Origin: Henckelia pumila
Lineage: Eukaryota; Streptophyta; Magnoliopsida; Lamiales; Gesneriaceae
DNA length: 64,000 nt
Assembly (NCBI RefSeq): GCF_033568475.1
Contig: NC_133120.1
Span: forward strand, 96,986,151 to 97,050,150
Reading direction: 5' to 3'
Shown here: piece by piece, positions 46,950 through 57,605 of the stretch
Numbering within the stretch: the stretch's first letter is position 1
How the letters are laid out: the number at the start of each line of letters is the position of its first letter
The notes under the pieces: model-generated
The model's input: the letters and a program-made list of their open reading frames with translations, nothing else
Database searches by the model: none
What the model was told of the DNA's origin: nothing
Program-made: the position numbers and the translations under genes

Positions 46950-48469
46950 TGTAGCGACCCGACCCGGATCCACTACCTAATCAGAGTTAAGAGCATAATT
47001 AAGCATGCATTAAATCAAATTGCTGCGGAAGACTAAATACAAGTAGACCGGCAGAATACAACCGGCTAATCAAACTCGATTTATACAACCCAATCGAATT
47101 ACTTTAAATAAAACCTACAGCTAATCCTGCTGTCTTCAAGGTCACTGGCTACTCCAGGCTCCTGGTGCTCAATCCTGCACCTATACCTGCCCCATCGAAT
47201 AGGGTATCCAGATATACAGAAAATACTGGACGTGAGCTCTAAGCTCAATACGAAAGCACAGATAAACATACAAATATGATGCATGCAAATGACCGGGTAT
47301 CCATATCTGGGATAACTGTATACAAACTGCTCAAACTGGCGCCTGGGATATAAGCTCGTCACATCGGGGTAGCTAACCACTGTGTGCGACCACTCATTCC
47401 CGAATCCCGGACGCGGACCGCGGAGTCCTCGAGGTATCAGTACCTAAGGGTACTCGATATCAAACGTCCTAACAGGGCTGAGCAACCCTAACTGGCTCAT
47501 CTCGAAAGATATACAGATGTACAGGCACAAGATGATATGCACATGCCGCATAACAATAATAACATGCAAACACATAAATGCAACATATAAGCATGCATAT
47601 CCGCTGGAAATCTCAGTCAGTACTTACGTACCTTTCTAAGGTAGTCCTAGTAGTCCCACTCTAGGTTCCAAGCCTATCATCAAGTCTACAATGCAAATAC
47701 CCATGCATCATTCAATAAGCGCTAAAAGACTTAACTAAGCTATTGCATACTCCTAAATAATTTAAGGAGACCATAGCTATACCTGCGTCCGTCGTCAGCC
47801 CCCTGATGACGACTATCCCGCAACTAGGATACTCCCTTGCTGCGAATCCACAGCCTCGAACACGGCTCTACAACACGAGCACTGCTCCGCTACTATGTCA
47901 GACACTGTCTGACTATACTAAAACAAATATCCTACTCCAACTCTAGAATAAGAGTACCCAAAGTCTTAAAATAGGACCACGAGGGCGAAGGAGAGAATTC
48001 GAAATTGGCAAGAAATGAATGCCTCGGACCTTATATTTATAGGCATCGATCGGAACCTCCGATCCTCGATCGGAACTTCCGATCCTTGATCGGAACGTCC
48101 GATCCTGCCATCGGAGCTTCCGAACATCCTTATCTGCCACATGTCAAAATATCACTGGTTGACTTCGGATAGGGGTGATCGGAGCTTTCGATCCTGTTCG
48201 GAGCTTCCGATCAACCACACGTCATGGATGACGTAATTCGATCGGAGCTTCCGATCGTTCATCGGAGCTTCCGATCACCCTCGGAGCATCCGATCCTAAC
48301 TTCGGAGCTTCCGATCTGTCTGACCCACTGGACCATTTCTGATCATTTTGGGTCTATATCCAGGCTCCGTTAATCCATTTAGAAGTCTCCTTAATCACGT
48401 TTTTACTAAATATAACATGATCAAACGATAATTACTCATTATCGTTAATTCTAGATATGGGCCACTACA
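46950..48469 (-). repeat. 5' LTR of the LARD-like element
   Basis: Direct repeat of 41480-42999 with roughly 18 differences seen by eye. It carries the same palindrome array (48047-48320) and TATA motif. Confidence 0.9.
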
Positions 48470-49008
48470 CAACGAATATGCATTTATATGTTGCATTTTA
48501 CGTGGTTGTACCCAGAGGTTGATCCGCGCGGTTACAAAACTCATTAGCGCCTGTTCTGAGCATGATTTGATGGATGACCCGATACTCAGTCGTCACACTT
48601 GCATGTATCATATTTATATGTTTACTCATGTTTTCATACTGAGCATTAGTCGTTCATGTCCCTGTTATTAACTTGTACATCCCATTCGACGGGGGCAGAT
48701 CTCAGGTTGGACAGGGCAGGGAGTTCGAGGCAGGACTAGAGGGCTGGAGATAGCAAATGGTATATTATACAGCTGGATTCGATATAGCTGTATAATAATA
48801 CATTTCAGTTTTTAATTGCCTACATTTTGATATGGTTGTATCACTACTGATTTGGGTTTTAGTACCGGTTGTATTTTGTCGGTTTATGTATATTATGAGA
48901 TATGTTTTTGCAAGTTTTACTCTGTTAATTAAATATTTTTAATTAAACTGATTGCATGCTTAAAGCTGCTAGTTAGTAGGTGATCCAAAGCATGGTCACT
49001 ACAAAGAC

Positions 49009-50590
49009 TGTTTTTTTTATCTTTGGATTATTTTTGAAAATTTCAAATGAATAAACATTAATTAAAATTATAGTGACATTAACTTAATTTTTTTAATATT
49101 TGATATTTTTCACATTATTGTTTAACTGTATATAATTTATTTTTACATAATAACAATTTTCTAGCTTCAATGTAAAAGGTCACTTTTATTTTATTTTGAA
49201 ATATGAATATATCTACCTTATTATTATGAGGTGTCACATTTAATTTTAAAGAAATAATCCAGTTAATTTTTTGAAATATTTTGGGATGAATTATCTTTTT
49301 TTTTTTGGTCTTCCTGCATAAAAATATCTAGCACCATCACTGACTATAAGAGTTTGTTTGTTTTTTTTTTTAAAAAAATCTATTAAATGCTCTTGAATTA
49401 TCATGTATATTTTTCGCCTAAATTTTATATCACGTATTTATTTCAATAATTTTAATATATATATATATATATGTATATTTTTTAATAACTTAATTTTTCA
49501 AGTGTTTTTAATTTATTTATTCTTCAAAATGAAGATACATAGTATTTTTCATTAACAATTAATTCATGCACTTAATTAACAAACGAACGCCTAAAAATAA
49601 CAATTAAGATGTAAGATGTTGATTTAAAAAAAAAACTTTAATAATTAACCACAAAAGCATAAATTCATAGTTAATTTTAACAAATGTTTGATAGGTGGAA
49701 ATGAGTATAATATCGACCAAACCATTACATATTAACTCTCTCAATACATAATGATAGCTAGCACTTCTAATTAATCAATTTTTATTTTTTCGAAAAAAAT
49801 TTAGTGACCTAAGTTGTGGTGGTGGCCACAAGGCTAGACTTAGAGAGAAGAGAAGATTTTAGGAATTGAGATTTGGAATTATTAAGAAGAATAAATTTTA
49901 TTATTTGGTTGAATTGACAACATAATACTTTATTTTTTCATTTTAAAAAAAAATTGTGCTGTGTAATTAATGTCTCAATAGTATGCAAGAAACTTAAATT
50001 TTTTCACAACTGCCTTAAAATATCTTCTTACATATAAATATATCACTTTCAATTCCGAAATCTTTTATATCTTCTCAACTATTTAAGTTAGCAAGTTATG
50101 TTTTTATGGGTTTTCTTGTGATTTTTAACAATAGTGTGATAATTTTGTTAATTAAAAGAATTTTATTTGACAATCATTTGATGGTATGTGTGTTCCATTT
50201 AATTAAATTGTGGTTTCGACATTGGTCAAATTCATTATTTTTATTAATTAATTAATTTATTTAGTATGTCTATGAGATAACGGATTTAAATCTATAAAAA
50301 GGTCAACCTGTTCCATACAAAAATAAAAACCAATACTTCCGACATAAAAAATAATAATTTTTATGGACTGTTCGGGTCAGAAACCCGTCTCACAAAATGA
50401 ACTCATGAGGGTCTCACATGTTTTTTTTGTTTATTTGTAATTTTTATCCTATATGATTAGTATTTGTGTGAAAATGTATCGTTTCTGATTTGAGAGAGTT
50501 GTCAGTATTTTAAAATGACACAAAAGAGAATGAGACGTGAGTCAAAACCCACAATACGATGAAATTAAAAATAATATATGAGGGACTAAT
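49009..50590. other. AT-rich intergenic region
   Basis: No gene is recognised. Homopolymer-rich, with a (TA)n tract at 49458-49471. Confidence 0.5.
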
Positions 50591-50945
50591 TCACGGATTG
50601 TTGTTGGAACTCCCCCAGATATGCTTCATTAAGTCTGCGCGAAGTTGGTGATGAACTTGAGTGTCACGCAGCTCAGAATTTGTTCGAAGATAATCCTGAA
50701 ATATTTGGTTTGAGTCATGGATAGGTTGTGCGAGTTTGTCACCTTCATCATTGTATCAATTTAATTGTCATGTGACCTCCCTCATCATCAACAATCATGT
50801 TATGCAAAATAATGCATGCTAACATGATTTGTTTCAACTTTTTCCTATACCAATAACACGTTGGGCCTCTGACAATCGCCCATCGAGATTGGAGCACCCC
50901 AAATGTCCGCTCGACATCTTTTCTTGCAGATTTCTGTCTTTCCAT
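50591..50945 (-). pseudogene. PIF/Harbinger-type transposase, C-terminal remnant
   Basis: Reads RKDVERTFGVLQSRWAIVRG ... KQIMLACIILHNMIVDDEG, the end of the DDE_Tnp_4 nuclease domain (including the final acidic E of V-E-R and the C-x2-LHNM motif). After a frame change near 50748 the tail continues (…LRTNSELRDTQVHHQLRADL M-K-H-I-W…) to TGA at 50593-50591. The upstream catalytic D residues are absent. It could derive from a transposon or a HARBI1-like domesticated gene; truncation favours a dead transposon. Confidence 0.75.
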
Positions 50946-51225
50946 AAAAAAAACATTATTTGACAGTTGAAAAAATCAACCCGTTGGACTCAATTTGGCC
51001 AAATTCTATAAACATTACCGTTTAATAATATTTAAATTTAAAAATTAAAAAAATTAAAACAATTAAAATATGGAATGTGCAGACGCATGGAGCCCGCATT
51101 TGCACATTCTCAAAAAATCGCTCGAGAACGCCTAAATGCCATACCTCGGCTAAAACAGCTAAAGAGCTGAAAGAGAACTTTCAATCAAATATTTGTATTC
51201 GTGTTGATTTAATTTTTTTAAAAAA

Positions 51226-51350
51226 ATTTGGCGGGCCAAGCTAGCACGCAACCAGCGACTCAGGTTGAGGTTTTCCAACCCTCTGGATTGGCGGGCCAGC
51301 CGCCCCGTTTGATGACTGGCTACGGCAGGGCGGGGCGTTTGACATCTCTA
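51226..51350. mobile_element. Terminal fragment of a hAT-type element
   Basis: GGCGGGCC/GCCCCGTTTG-rich sequence ending GGGGCGTTTGACATCTCTA at 51350, the same terminal style as the hAT element ending at 8379 (GTTTGAGAGCTCTA). The matching left end was not found. Confidence 0.45.
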
Positions 51351-51635
51351 TCTAGATAGTTATTCGATGCCTTGTTTCTCAAAAGAAAAAGTGAAAGAAA
51401 GAAAATAAAGTTTCAAATTACCACAACCTGCAGTCAAGGCAAATTTCACATTATCTATCAAAAGAAATCAGCCTCGCTTATGCAATGCAGGTATTACACT
51501 ATTCCGCAGCATCTTTTTTTAACACTACCGCCTCTTCCACGCGATGCGTGCATATATAAAAAAATTTAATACATAAAATTTTCAAGCTAATTAATTTTTA
51601 TGTTAATTTTAGGACTGACATGATGAATTAATTAA

Positions 51636-52399
51636 GAGTGTGTTTGGCAGAGCTTATAAACTCTTCAAATTTGTTTGACAAATTTTTTGTCAAACAGCTT
51701 ATAAGCTGTCAAAATAAGATGTTTGATAACTTATATTTTTTTAAAAAGTAAAGTCACCCCTACTTTTTTAAAAAAGATCTTATTTTGATATTTTATTTCT
51801 TCATATTATCCTTATGTGTTTTATTAAATTCCCACCATGCCCACTGCCAATTTTTTGTATATATTTATCAATTTTTTTCTAATTAAAATAAAAATAGATT
51901 TATTTTTTTAATATATGTTTAATATTTATGAAAATTTTAAATTTTTTATATATATTACTATTTACATTACTTTCATATTATTATACCCTCTTTGATAAAT
52001 TTTGATAATAAAAAGATAATCTAATACCAAACACGTCAATATGTTTAAGTTGTTTAAAATAAGTTCACCCAAACACTTTAACAAATTATTTTTAAAATAA
52101 GAACTGCCAGCTTATAAGCTCCTAAAACAACTTATAGGCCCCGTTTGGTTTCAAAATCCAGATCATAAAAGCATTTTTTTTTTAAAAAAAGTGATTTTTG
52201 GGTTAACAAAGTGTTTGGGTGGCCATTTAAAGTGCTTAAAAAAAAGCACTTTTTAAAGTCAAAATTAAAGTTTTTTCAAAACTAAAATTTATAGCTTAAA
52301 AAAGCATTTTTTTTTAAAAAAATATCTATCAAATCCAAACGGGCCCATAATCTTCTAGATCTTATAAGCTCTTTTTAATAAGTTTAGCCAAACACCCTC
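51636..52399. mobile_element. Tourist-like (PIF/Harbinger) MITE
   Basis: 764 bp with inverted ends GAGTGTGTTTGGC and (reverse of right) GAGGGTGTTTGGC and a 3-bp TAA duplication (51633-51635, 52400-52402). AGCTTATAAGCT palindromes lie near both ends. It contains another MITE at 52137-52346. Confidence 0.75.
52137..52346. mobile_element. MITE nested in the Tourist-like element
   Basis: 210 bp with inverted ends GGCCCCGTTTGG and GGGCCCGTTTGG, flanked by ATA on both sides. The interior is AAAAAGCA/TGCTTTTT rich and could fold back. Confidence 0.6.
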
Positions 52400-52593
52400 T
52401 AATATTCAAAAGTATAGATTAAGATAAAGAATATTTAATTTAATAATTAACTAATTTTTTTTAAAAAAAGAGATAAGATATGATAATTATAAATAAATTA
52501 CAAATGAGTTAGTTATTTAACATTATTAAGATTATATAGATGGGGGTATAATGGTAAATTTCATTTAGGCTTCATAAAATTTTTAATTAGATA

Positions 52594-53080
52594 CTAGCAT
52601 AATTGCACACACGCGTTGCGTGTGTATAAAATCATATAATATATTTAATATTGTATGTTATATATAAATATTATTTTTTCGATAATATTTAAATTTATTT
52701 ATTTTTTATTTATAAAATAATATAAAAATAAATTTAAAATTTATTTATCAATTTATCTTATCTATAATATTTAGTTGAGAAAAATATGGAAATTTGAAAT
52801 ATTAAAATTAAAAAAAACAAATAAAAATAAAAGTGTAATATTTATATTACATAAGGGTAATTTCGGCAATTGAAAAGATGGTGTCTAAGGGGAGATTCTT
52901 TATATATAGGGAGAGATTTATCTTATTTATAATGTTTAGTTGAGAAAAATATGGAAATTTGAAATATTAAAATTTAAAAAAACAAATAAAAATAAAAGTG
53001 TAATATTTATATTACATAAGGGTAATTTCGGCAATTGAAAAGATGGTGTCTAAGGAGGAGATTTTTTATATATAGGGAGA
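52594..53080 (-). mobile_element. Non-autonomous Helitron with an internal 165-bp tandem duplication
   Basis: Minus-strand reading: 5' TCTCCCTATATATAAA at 53080, after host A. The 3' hairpin ACACACGC-AAC-GCGTGTGT (52607-52625) lies about 10 nt before CTAG at 52597-52594, then host T. The units 52751-52915 and 52916-53080 are tandem copies, so the 5' end is present twice. Confidence 0.6.
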
Positions 53081-54419
53081 TATATAGATATGACAATAAA
53101 CACAAAATAAACTGGGGAACTACACAAATTATCGTTCTTAGGCACAGTTGTTTGAACGGGTTAAACAGAAAAAGAAAAGAACGTTTCAAAAAAAGGAGCA
53201 TACCACGGAAACGGACAGCAGATAAAAGGCCATTGCGAGAAGAATTCAAAAAAAAAAAAAAAAAGGAAAAAGGTAGGAAAAGCTAAAAAAAACAGACTCG
53301 CTTATGATTTATCCCATACAGGTATTATTAATTATTAATTAATTTTAAAAAAATTAAAAAAATTAATGACCCTGGAAAATATTAAAGACATAATTAGGAC
53401 TCGGTTAAAACTAGAGGATGAATATTTTAATAAATAACATTAATAAGGTGATCCATCCAACCAGTTTTTTTTTTAAAAAAACTTTATTTTTAAAATAATT
53501 GGCAATTTATCTTTCAAAAAATGTTTTACTCTTTTTGTTTTTGTAAAAAATTTATTTATATCACAAAAACTCTTGTGACGATTTAATTTTGTTAGACGAA
53601 TCTCTTATTGATCCGACCTATGAAAAAGTACATTTTTATGCTAAACGTATTACTTTTCACTCAGATATGGACCAGATCAACCTACTACGGATATAAATTC
53701 GTAAGACCTTCTCAACAGAGACTTACTCTATTTTTATTTTATTTTTACAAACAATATTATTAATAAAATAAGAGTAAATTTTACGTCATATGTGGAATAA
53801 CTGGAATATGCAAAATTCTTGAATTTGTACTCTTTTCTTTTTTCTTTTTTTTTTTTTCAAAATTCCTTGATTTATTTGAATATGCGTTAGTTTAGTTTTC
53901 GAAAGAAATAAAGGAAGGTATGTACATGTGTCTGTCAACTTATTTTATTAATATTTGGAATAATAATAATAATCTATCCATTTATTAAATCGAATAAAAT
54001 TAAAAAGATGTGTATTTGTTTTTGTCTACTTATTTTTTGTTTTTGTTTTTACTAGTAATATGATTAATAAAAAAATAATATTTATTTATGATTAACAAAT
54101 GATTGGAAACACATATCCACTTTCCTTTATTTTTTCGGAAACTATACTAACTCATATTTAAATAAATAAAAGGATTTTAAAAAGAATAAAAAGAGCATAC
54201 AATTCAAGAATTTTGCATATTCCAATTATTATTATTATTCCACACATTATTACTATTTTTTAGAGTTTTTTTTGCACCTAATCCCCTTGTTAAATATCGA
54301 AAATACAAACTTCTCCCCTCTGAAATTTTAGGCACCCCAACCCTTAACTTTTAATAACAGTTGCACGTTTTATCTTTGCAACGACGAGTTTGTTAAACAC
54401 GCGCTAAATAACATTTTTT
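53081..54419. other. AT-rich region without a recognised gene
   Basis: An open frame at 53035-53286 (+) yields a K/R-rich peptide ending in an A-run translated as lysines; it looks fortuitous. The rest is low-complexity. Confidence 0.45.
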
Positions 54420-54427
54420 TATAATAT

Positions 54428-55250
54428 CATAGCTGTTAAGGACGCAAGGCGCACTAAGGCACAAAGGGTCCTGGAGCCTGAGGCGCAAGGCGCGAGGCGA
54501 GGCGAGGCGAGGCGCGCGCCTTATCGAAGCAAGGCGCACCATTAATTTTTCAGAAAACTATATTTATTTAATGCTATTATATGATAAAAAAACTATTATT
54601 GAAATAATTAAGCTAAACAAAAATATATCATATCACAAAAAATATTTATCTACTACTACTATTTTGTGGTAAAGTGCATATTCTTTAAGAATACAGTTAG
54701 AAAATATTTAATTATTCGCATATTTCTGCATTATTTTTAGTTCTCTAATCTAGAATATTAAGATTTTATTTTTAGAATGTTGTGTGTAGTTAAGAAATCC
54801 TATTACTAGTAGATTTTTTGTTTACTTTTATTTTTCCTTTTTACCATAATAAGTGTAGGGATTTTCTCTACTAATTTGCACTCAATCAATTTAGATTCTA
54901 GTTTAAGGCAGATTAATAATTTGATCCTAATTTATAGTTGTTATGTATCTATCTATAAATGTAATTTTCAAATATTTGGAAAATGGAACCTCAATTAAAT
55001 GTTCTTTAAATTAAAAAAGGGAAAATATATAACTTTCCTTAGCCCATTTATTCTATTCTAGGGTTTGATAGGCTTTCCTAATTTTATTATGTTAAATTAA
55101 AAATAGAAAAGAAATGTAAAAAACAGAATAAAAAAACTGAGGCGCGGCGCGCCTCAGTGGGCTTCAAAGGCGAGCCCAGACGCTTATTAAAACGCTGCAC
55201 CTGGGAATATAGGCACGGGGGCTCGCCTGTGCTCGCCTTTAACAACTATG
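54428..55250. mobile_element. Non-autonomous hAT element with AGGCG-rich ends
   Basis: 823 bp with terminal repeats CATAGCTGTTAAGG and (reverse of right end) CATAGTTGTTAAAGG and a perfect 8-bp target duplication TATAATAT (54420-54427, 55251-55258). Dense GAGGCGAGGCG words lie beside the left end (54478-54540) and GGCGCGCC/GGCGAGC words beside the right. The core is AT-rich with no transposase. Confidence 0.85.
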
Positions 55251-55575
55251 TATAATATTATGATGTTAATCAATTGAAGATATTTTAAAAATAAAAAGTA
55301 TAAAATAACATAGAAATCTTAATTTAGTCTTAAATTTAAGATTAATTTATATTTTATAACAAACTATAGATTTTTTATTAAATTAAAATTTGCACATCCA
55401 ATTTATTTTTATTTTTAAATAAATTGATTAATATTTTGTATATCATACTAAAATTTGAGATAATGTATAAATAAGATTAAATTTTAAGGGCAACTTGTAG
55501 ATAACTCCCTAAATCAAACATAACTTTCAATTTACTTCCTATATTTGTCTTTCCGAAAATGCCCTTGTCGTTATT

Positions 55576-57016
55576 TTAATCATTATTATTTCTTGAATTA
55601 TCAAATGTGGAATCGGATTCAAAATCTGATTCACTTGATTCATCAAGATAATAAATATTTTCATCGTCGGATGAAAATTCAATTGTTTCTACGGGATAGA
55701 ATCCAATAGTATATATTTCTTCAAGAAGTTTAATTTTATTTTTCTTTTCGTTTCGTTTTGGACATTCATTCGCATAATGTCCTTCTTCGTTGCACAACCA
55801 ACATGTGCAATTCTTTCCTTTACCCTTTGGACAAGGTGGTTTTTTGTTATCAAACTTTTTATAAAATTTTCTTTTATAAGGTTTTCTGAAGAAATTCTTT
55901 TTAAATTTCTTTTTCTTATAGGGAATAAATTTCTTATTAAAAGATTTATAAGGTTTATTAAATTTATTCCGTTTCTGTCGTTTTAAATATTTGTGTGACA
56001 TGTTTGTTTTGCAACCGTATTCTTTTACTGTGAATTCCATTTTGTCACAACAAAGTTTATTGTTTTGTTTGTAGGATTTAGAGATTCTTTTATTTAGTAT
56101 TACTTCATGACATTTCTTTGTTATTATGTCTTTGATGAATTTAATATATAGCTCCTCCTAAAGTTTTAGCATAAGGACTAGTTAAGAATTCATCTTTACT
56201 GTGTATAGGTATATTAGGTATCTTATTAAAGATACTTAGTTTATAATGTTCCTTTTTATCAGCATCTATTAATTGATAATAGTTTGTTTCATAATCACAA
56301 ATAAATTCTTCTAAGTAACATAAATTGCATAATTTAATATTATCCAATATAAAGATTGCTCTATTTTGTTCTATATTCTTAGCTACCAAATTAGCATCAT
56401 TATTAGAAACTCCTAAAAATTATTGGTACAAGGCATCAACAAATAGTTCGAAATATCGATGTCCTGTCATTCCTTGTGGTAGATTAGTAATTACTAGGTT
56501 TTCAGCCCAAATTCTTACTGCTCCTACCAGTGTTATTTTTATCATCCCATGAGTTAAAACTTGAATATTCTCACTTTTGTCTAATAATGATGTTAATTGA
56601 ATTTGTACTGATAGTTCATTTGCCCAATGATCTATCTTTGATTTTCTTTCTTTGGCTGTTGAACAACCTAAATCTAAGATATTCTGTTTCACAAATCCTG
56701 ATGTTTTTGATTCTCTAAGAATATCTCTAACATCTTTATAAGATCCAGAGTATTGGTCTCTGTTATATTTAAATTCTTCATCATCTCTTCCACCACTACC
56801 TTCTACATTCGTTCGTAGATTTAATCGTGGTCTAGAATCATCTTCAGATTCTGATTCTGAAATATCCATATCTCTGTATTGTTCTGAGTTCTGATGTGAA
56901 TGATATAATTCTTCTGTATTTACTCCTATTTGTTCAAAATCAGATGAGTCGGTTTCACTAAACATCTCCATACTTATGTTTGCCATAACTAAGGGGATTT
57001 CTATACCATGATTCAA
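55576..57016 (-). pseudogene. Endogenous pararetrovirus coat-protein gene (Caulimoviridae-like), broken
   Basis: The region encodes an acidic S/E/D-rich N terminus, a central capsid region with an R-x-W-A-E-N segment, a strongly basic K/R-F stretch (about 55850-55990) and a zinc knuckle C-x2-C-x4-H-x4-C at about 55765-55806, followed by an acidic tail. This order is typical of caulimovirus capsid proteins. Breaks: an in-frame TAA at 56420-56422 and a frameshift near 56150. The region downstream, where RT would lie, is missing. It is an old copy integrated in the host genome, not an active virus. A Ty1/copia gag is less likely because of the basic tract and acidic tail. Confidence 0.72.
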
Positions 57017-57251
57017 TTTTGAATGGTGGTTCTTCGTCCATTTTTCTTTTTCCTTTATCTATTGGAAGAACTTTCTTAAGATAGTTTAATATTTCATTAC
57101 TATGTCTTTCTTGTTCAATTATTAATCTAGTCGTTGCTAAATCAATATATTCTTTGAAATTCTTCTCTAATTCTTGTATTGATAGATTGATCTTATTAAT
57201 ATTATTTTCTAAATCTCCTAGATCTTTTTTTAATTTTATTAAAGACGTCAT
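56958..57251 (-). CDS. Pararetroviral coiled-coil ORF (virion-associated-protein-like)
   Basis: 97 codons with an N-terminal heptad pattern (LIKLKKDLGDLENNINKINL) and a basic middle. It overlaps the upstream ORF by ATGA (57248-57251) and overlaps the start of the coat-protein frame at its end, the compact translational arrangement seen in caulimoviruses, where a small coiled-coil virion-associated protein precedes the coat protein. Assignment rests on position and coiled coil only. Confidence 0.5.
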   Translation of the reverse strand: MTSLIKLKKDLGDLENNINKINLSIQELEKNFKEYIDLATTRLIIEQERHSNEILNYLKKVLPIDKGKRKMDEEPPFKIESWYRNPLSYGKHKYGDV

Positions 57252-57598
57252 TGCGATGAGGTTGACTCATTAACAATAGCTTGTTTAATTTTAAGAATAT
57301 TTTGATTCATGGTTCCAATCTTATCAAGAATATCTTCATCATTTCTAGCAAATGATAATGATCTTCTTGGTACAGACTGTTTTGTGATTTGGAGGTCATC
57401 TGAACTCCATCTTTTATAGGGATTTATTTCTTCAATAAATGCTTTTCGAGGGTGTTCAATTCTTGTAATATTTTCAAACATTCTTTCAACATAAATAGTT
57501 GGTTTTGTTGAAATTATTTCTGTTTGAGAATTTTTACTTATTGCTAAACCGACAACATAGTTTGTTGGGATCGGTTCAGAGGGTAGAGGGGGGGTCAA
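57248..57598 (-). pseudogene. C-terminal part of an upstream pararetroviral ORF, cut by the Sirevirus
   Basis: About 117 codons of open frame that continue in from the Sirevirus junction at 57601, so the N-terminal part is lost or lies beyond the insertion. It contains no motif I can assign firmly. By position it could be the end of the movement-protein or transmission-factor ORF. No start codon context supports the first Met as genuine. Confidence 0.4.
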
Positions 57599-57605
57599 TA
57601 CACTC

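Larger units (their letters stand above)
41480..48469 (-). mobile_element. Non-autonomous LTR retrotransposon (LARD-like)
   Basis: 6.99 kb with two 1,520-bp LTRs (41480-42999, 46950-48469) about 99% identical by eye. A perfect target duplication CAACG (41475-41479, 48470-48474) flanks it. GCTCTGATACCA at 46934-46945 is the complement of the initiator-Met primer site next to the right LTR, so orientation is minus. The polypurine tract (minus AAGGTGGTGGGAA) abuts the left LTR at 43000-43012. The 3.95-kb interior has no gag or pol reading frame. Confidence 0.9.
40683..49003 (+). mobile_element. Solo LTR interrupted by a LARD-like element
   Basis: The arms 40683-41479 and 48475-49003 form one LTR of about 1.33 kb running TGTAGTAACCCG ... 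GGTCACTACA, flanked by a perfect 5-bp duplication AAGAC (40678-40682, 49004-49008). Only one LTR copy and no interior is present, so it is a solo LTR left by LTR-LTR recombination. An array of TCGGACGATCCGA-type palindromes (about 40805-41105) precedes a TATA box CCTATAAATAAGG at 41117-41129, giving plus orientation. Confidence 0.85.

Noticed and set aside
51530..51560. Another Helitron 3' end (CACGCGATGCGTGC hairpin with TAGTG)
   Set aside because: The hairpin is fine but the CTRR terminus is degenerate and no partner 5' end was found.
53035..53286. 83-codon K/R-rich ORF as a gene
   Set aside because: Its basic character comes from A-runs, it overlaps a Helitron end and shows no homology I can recognise.
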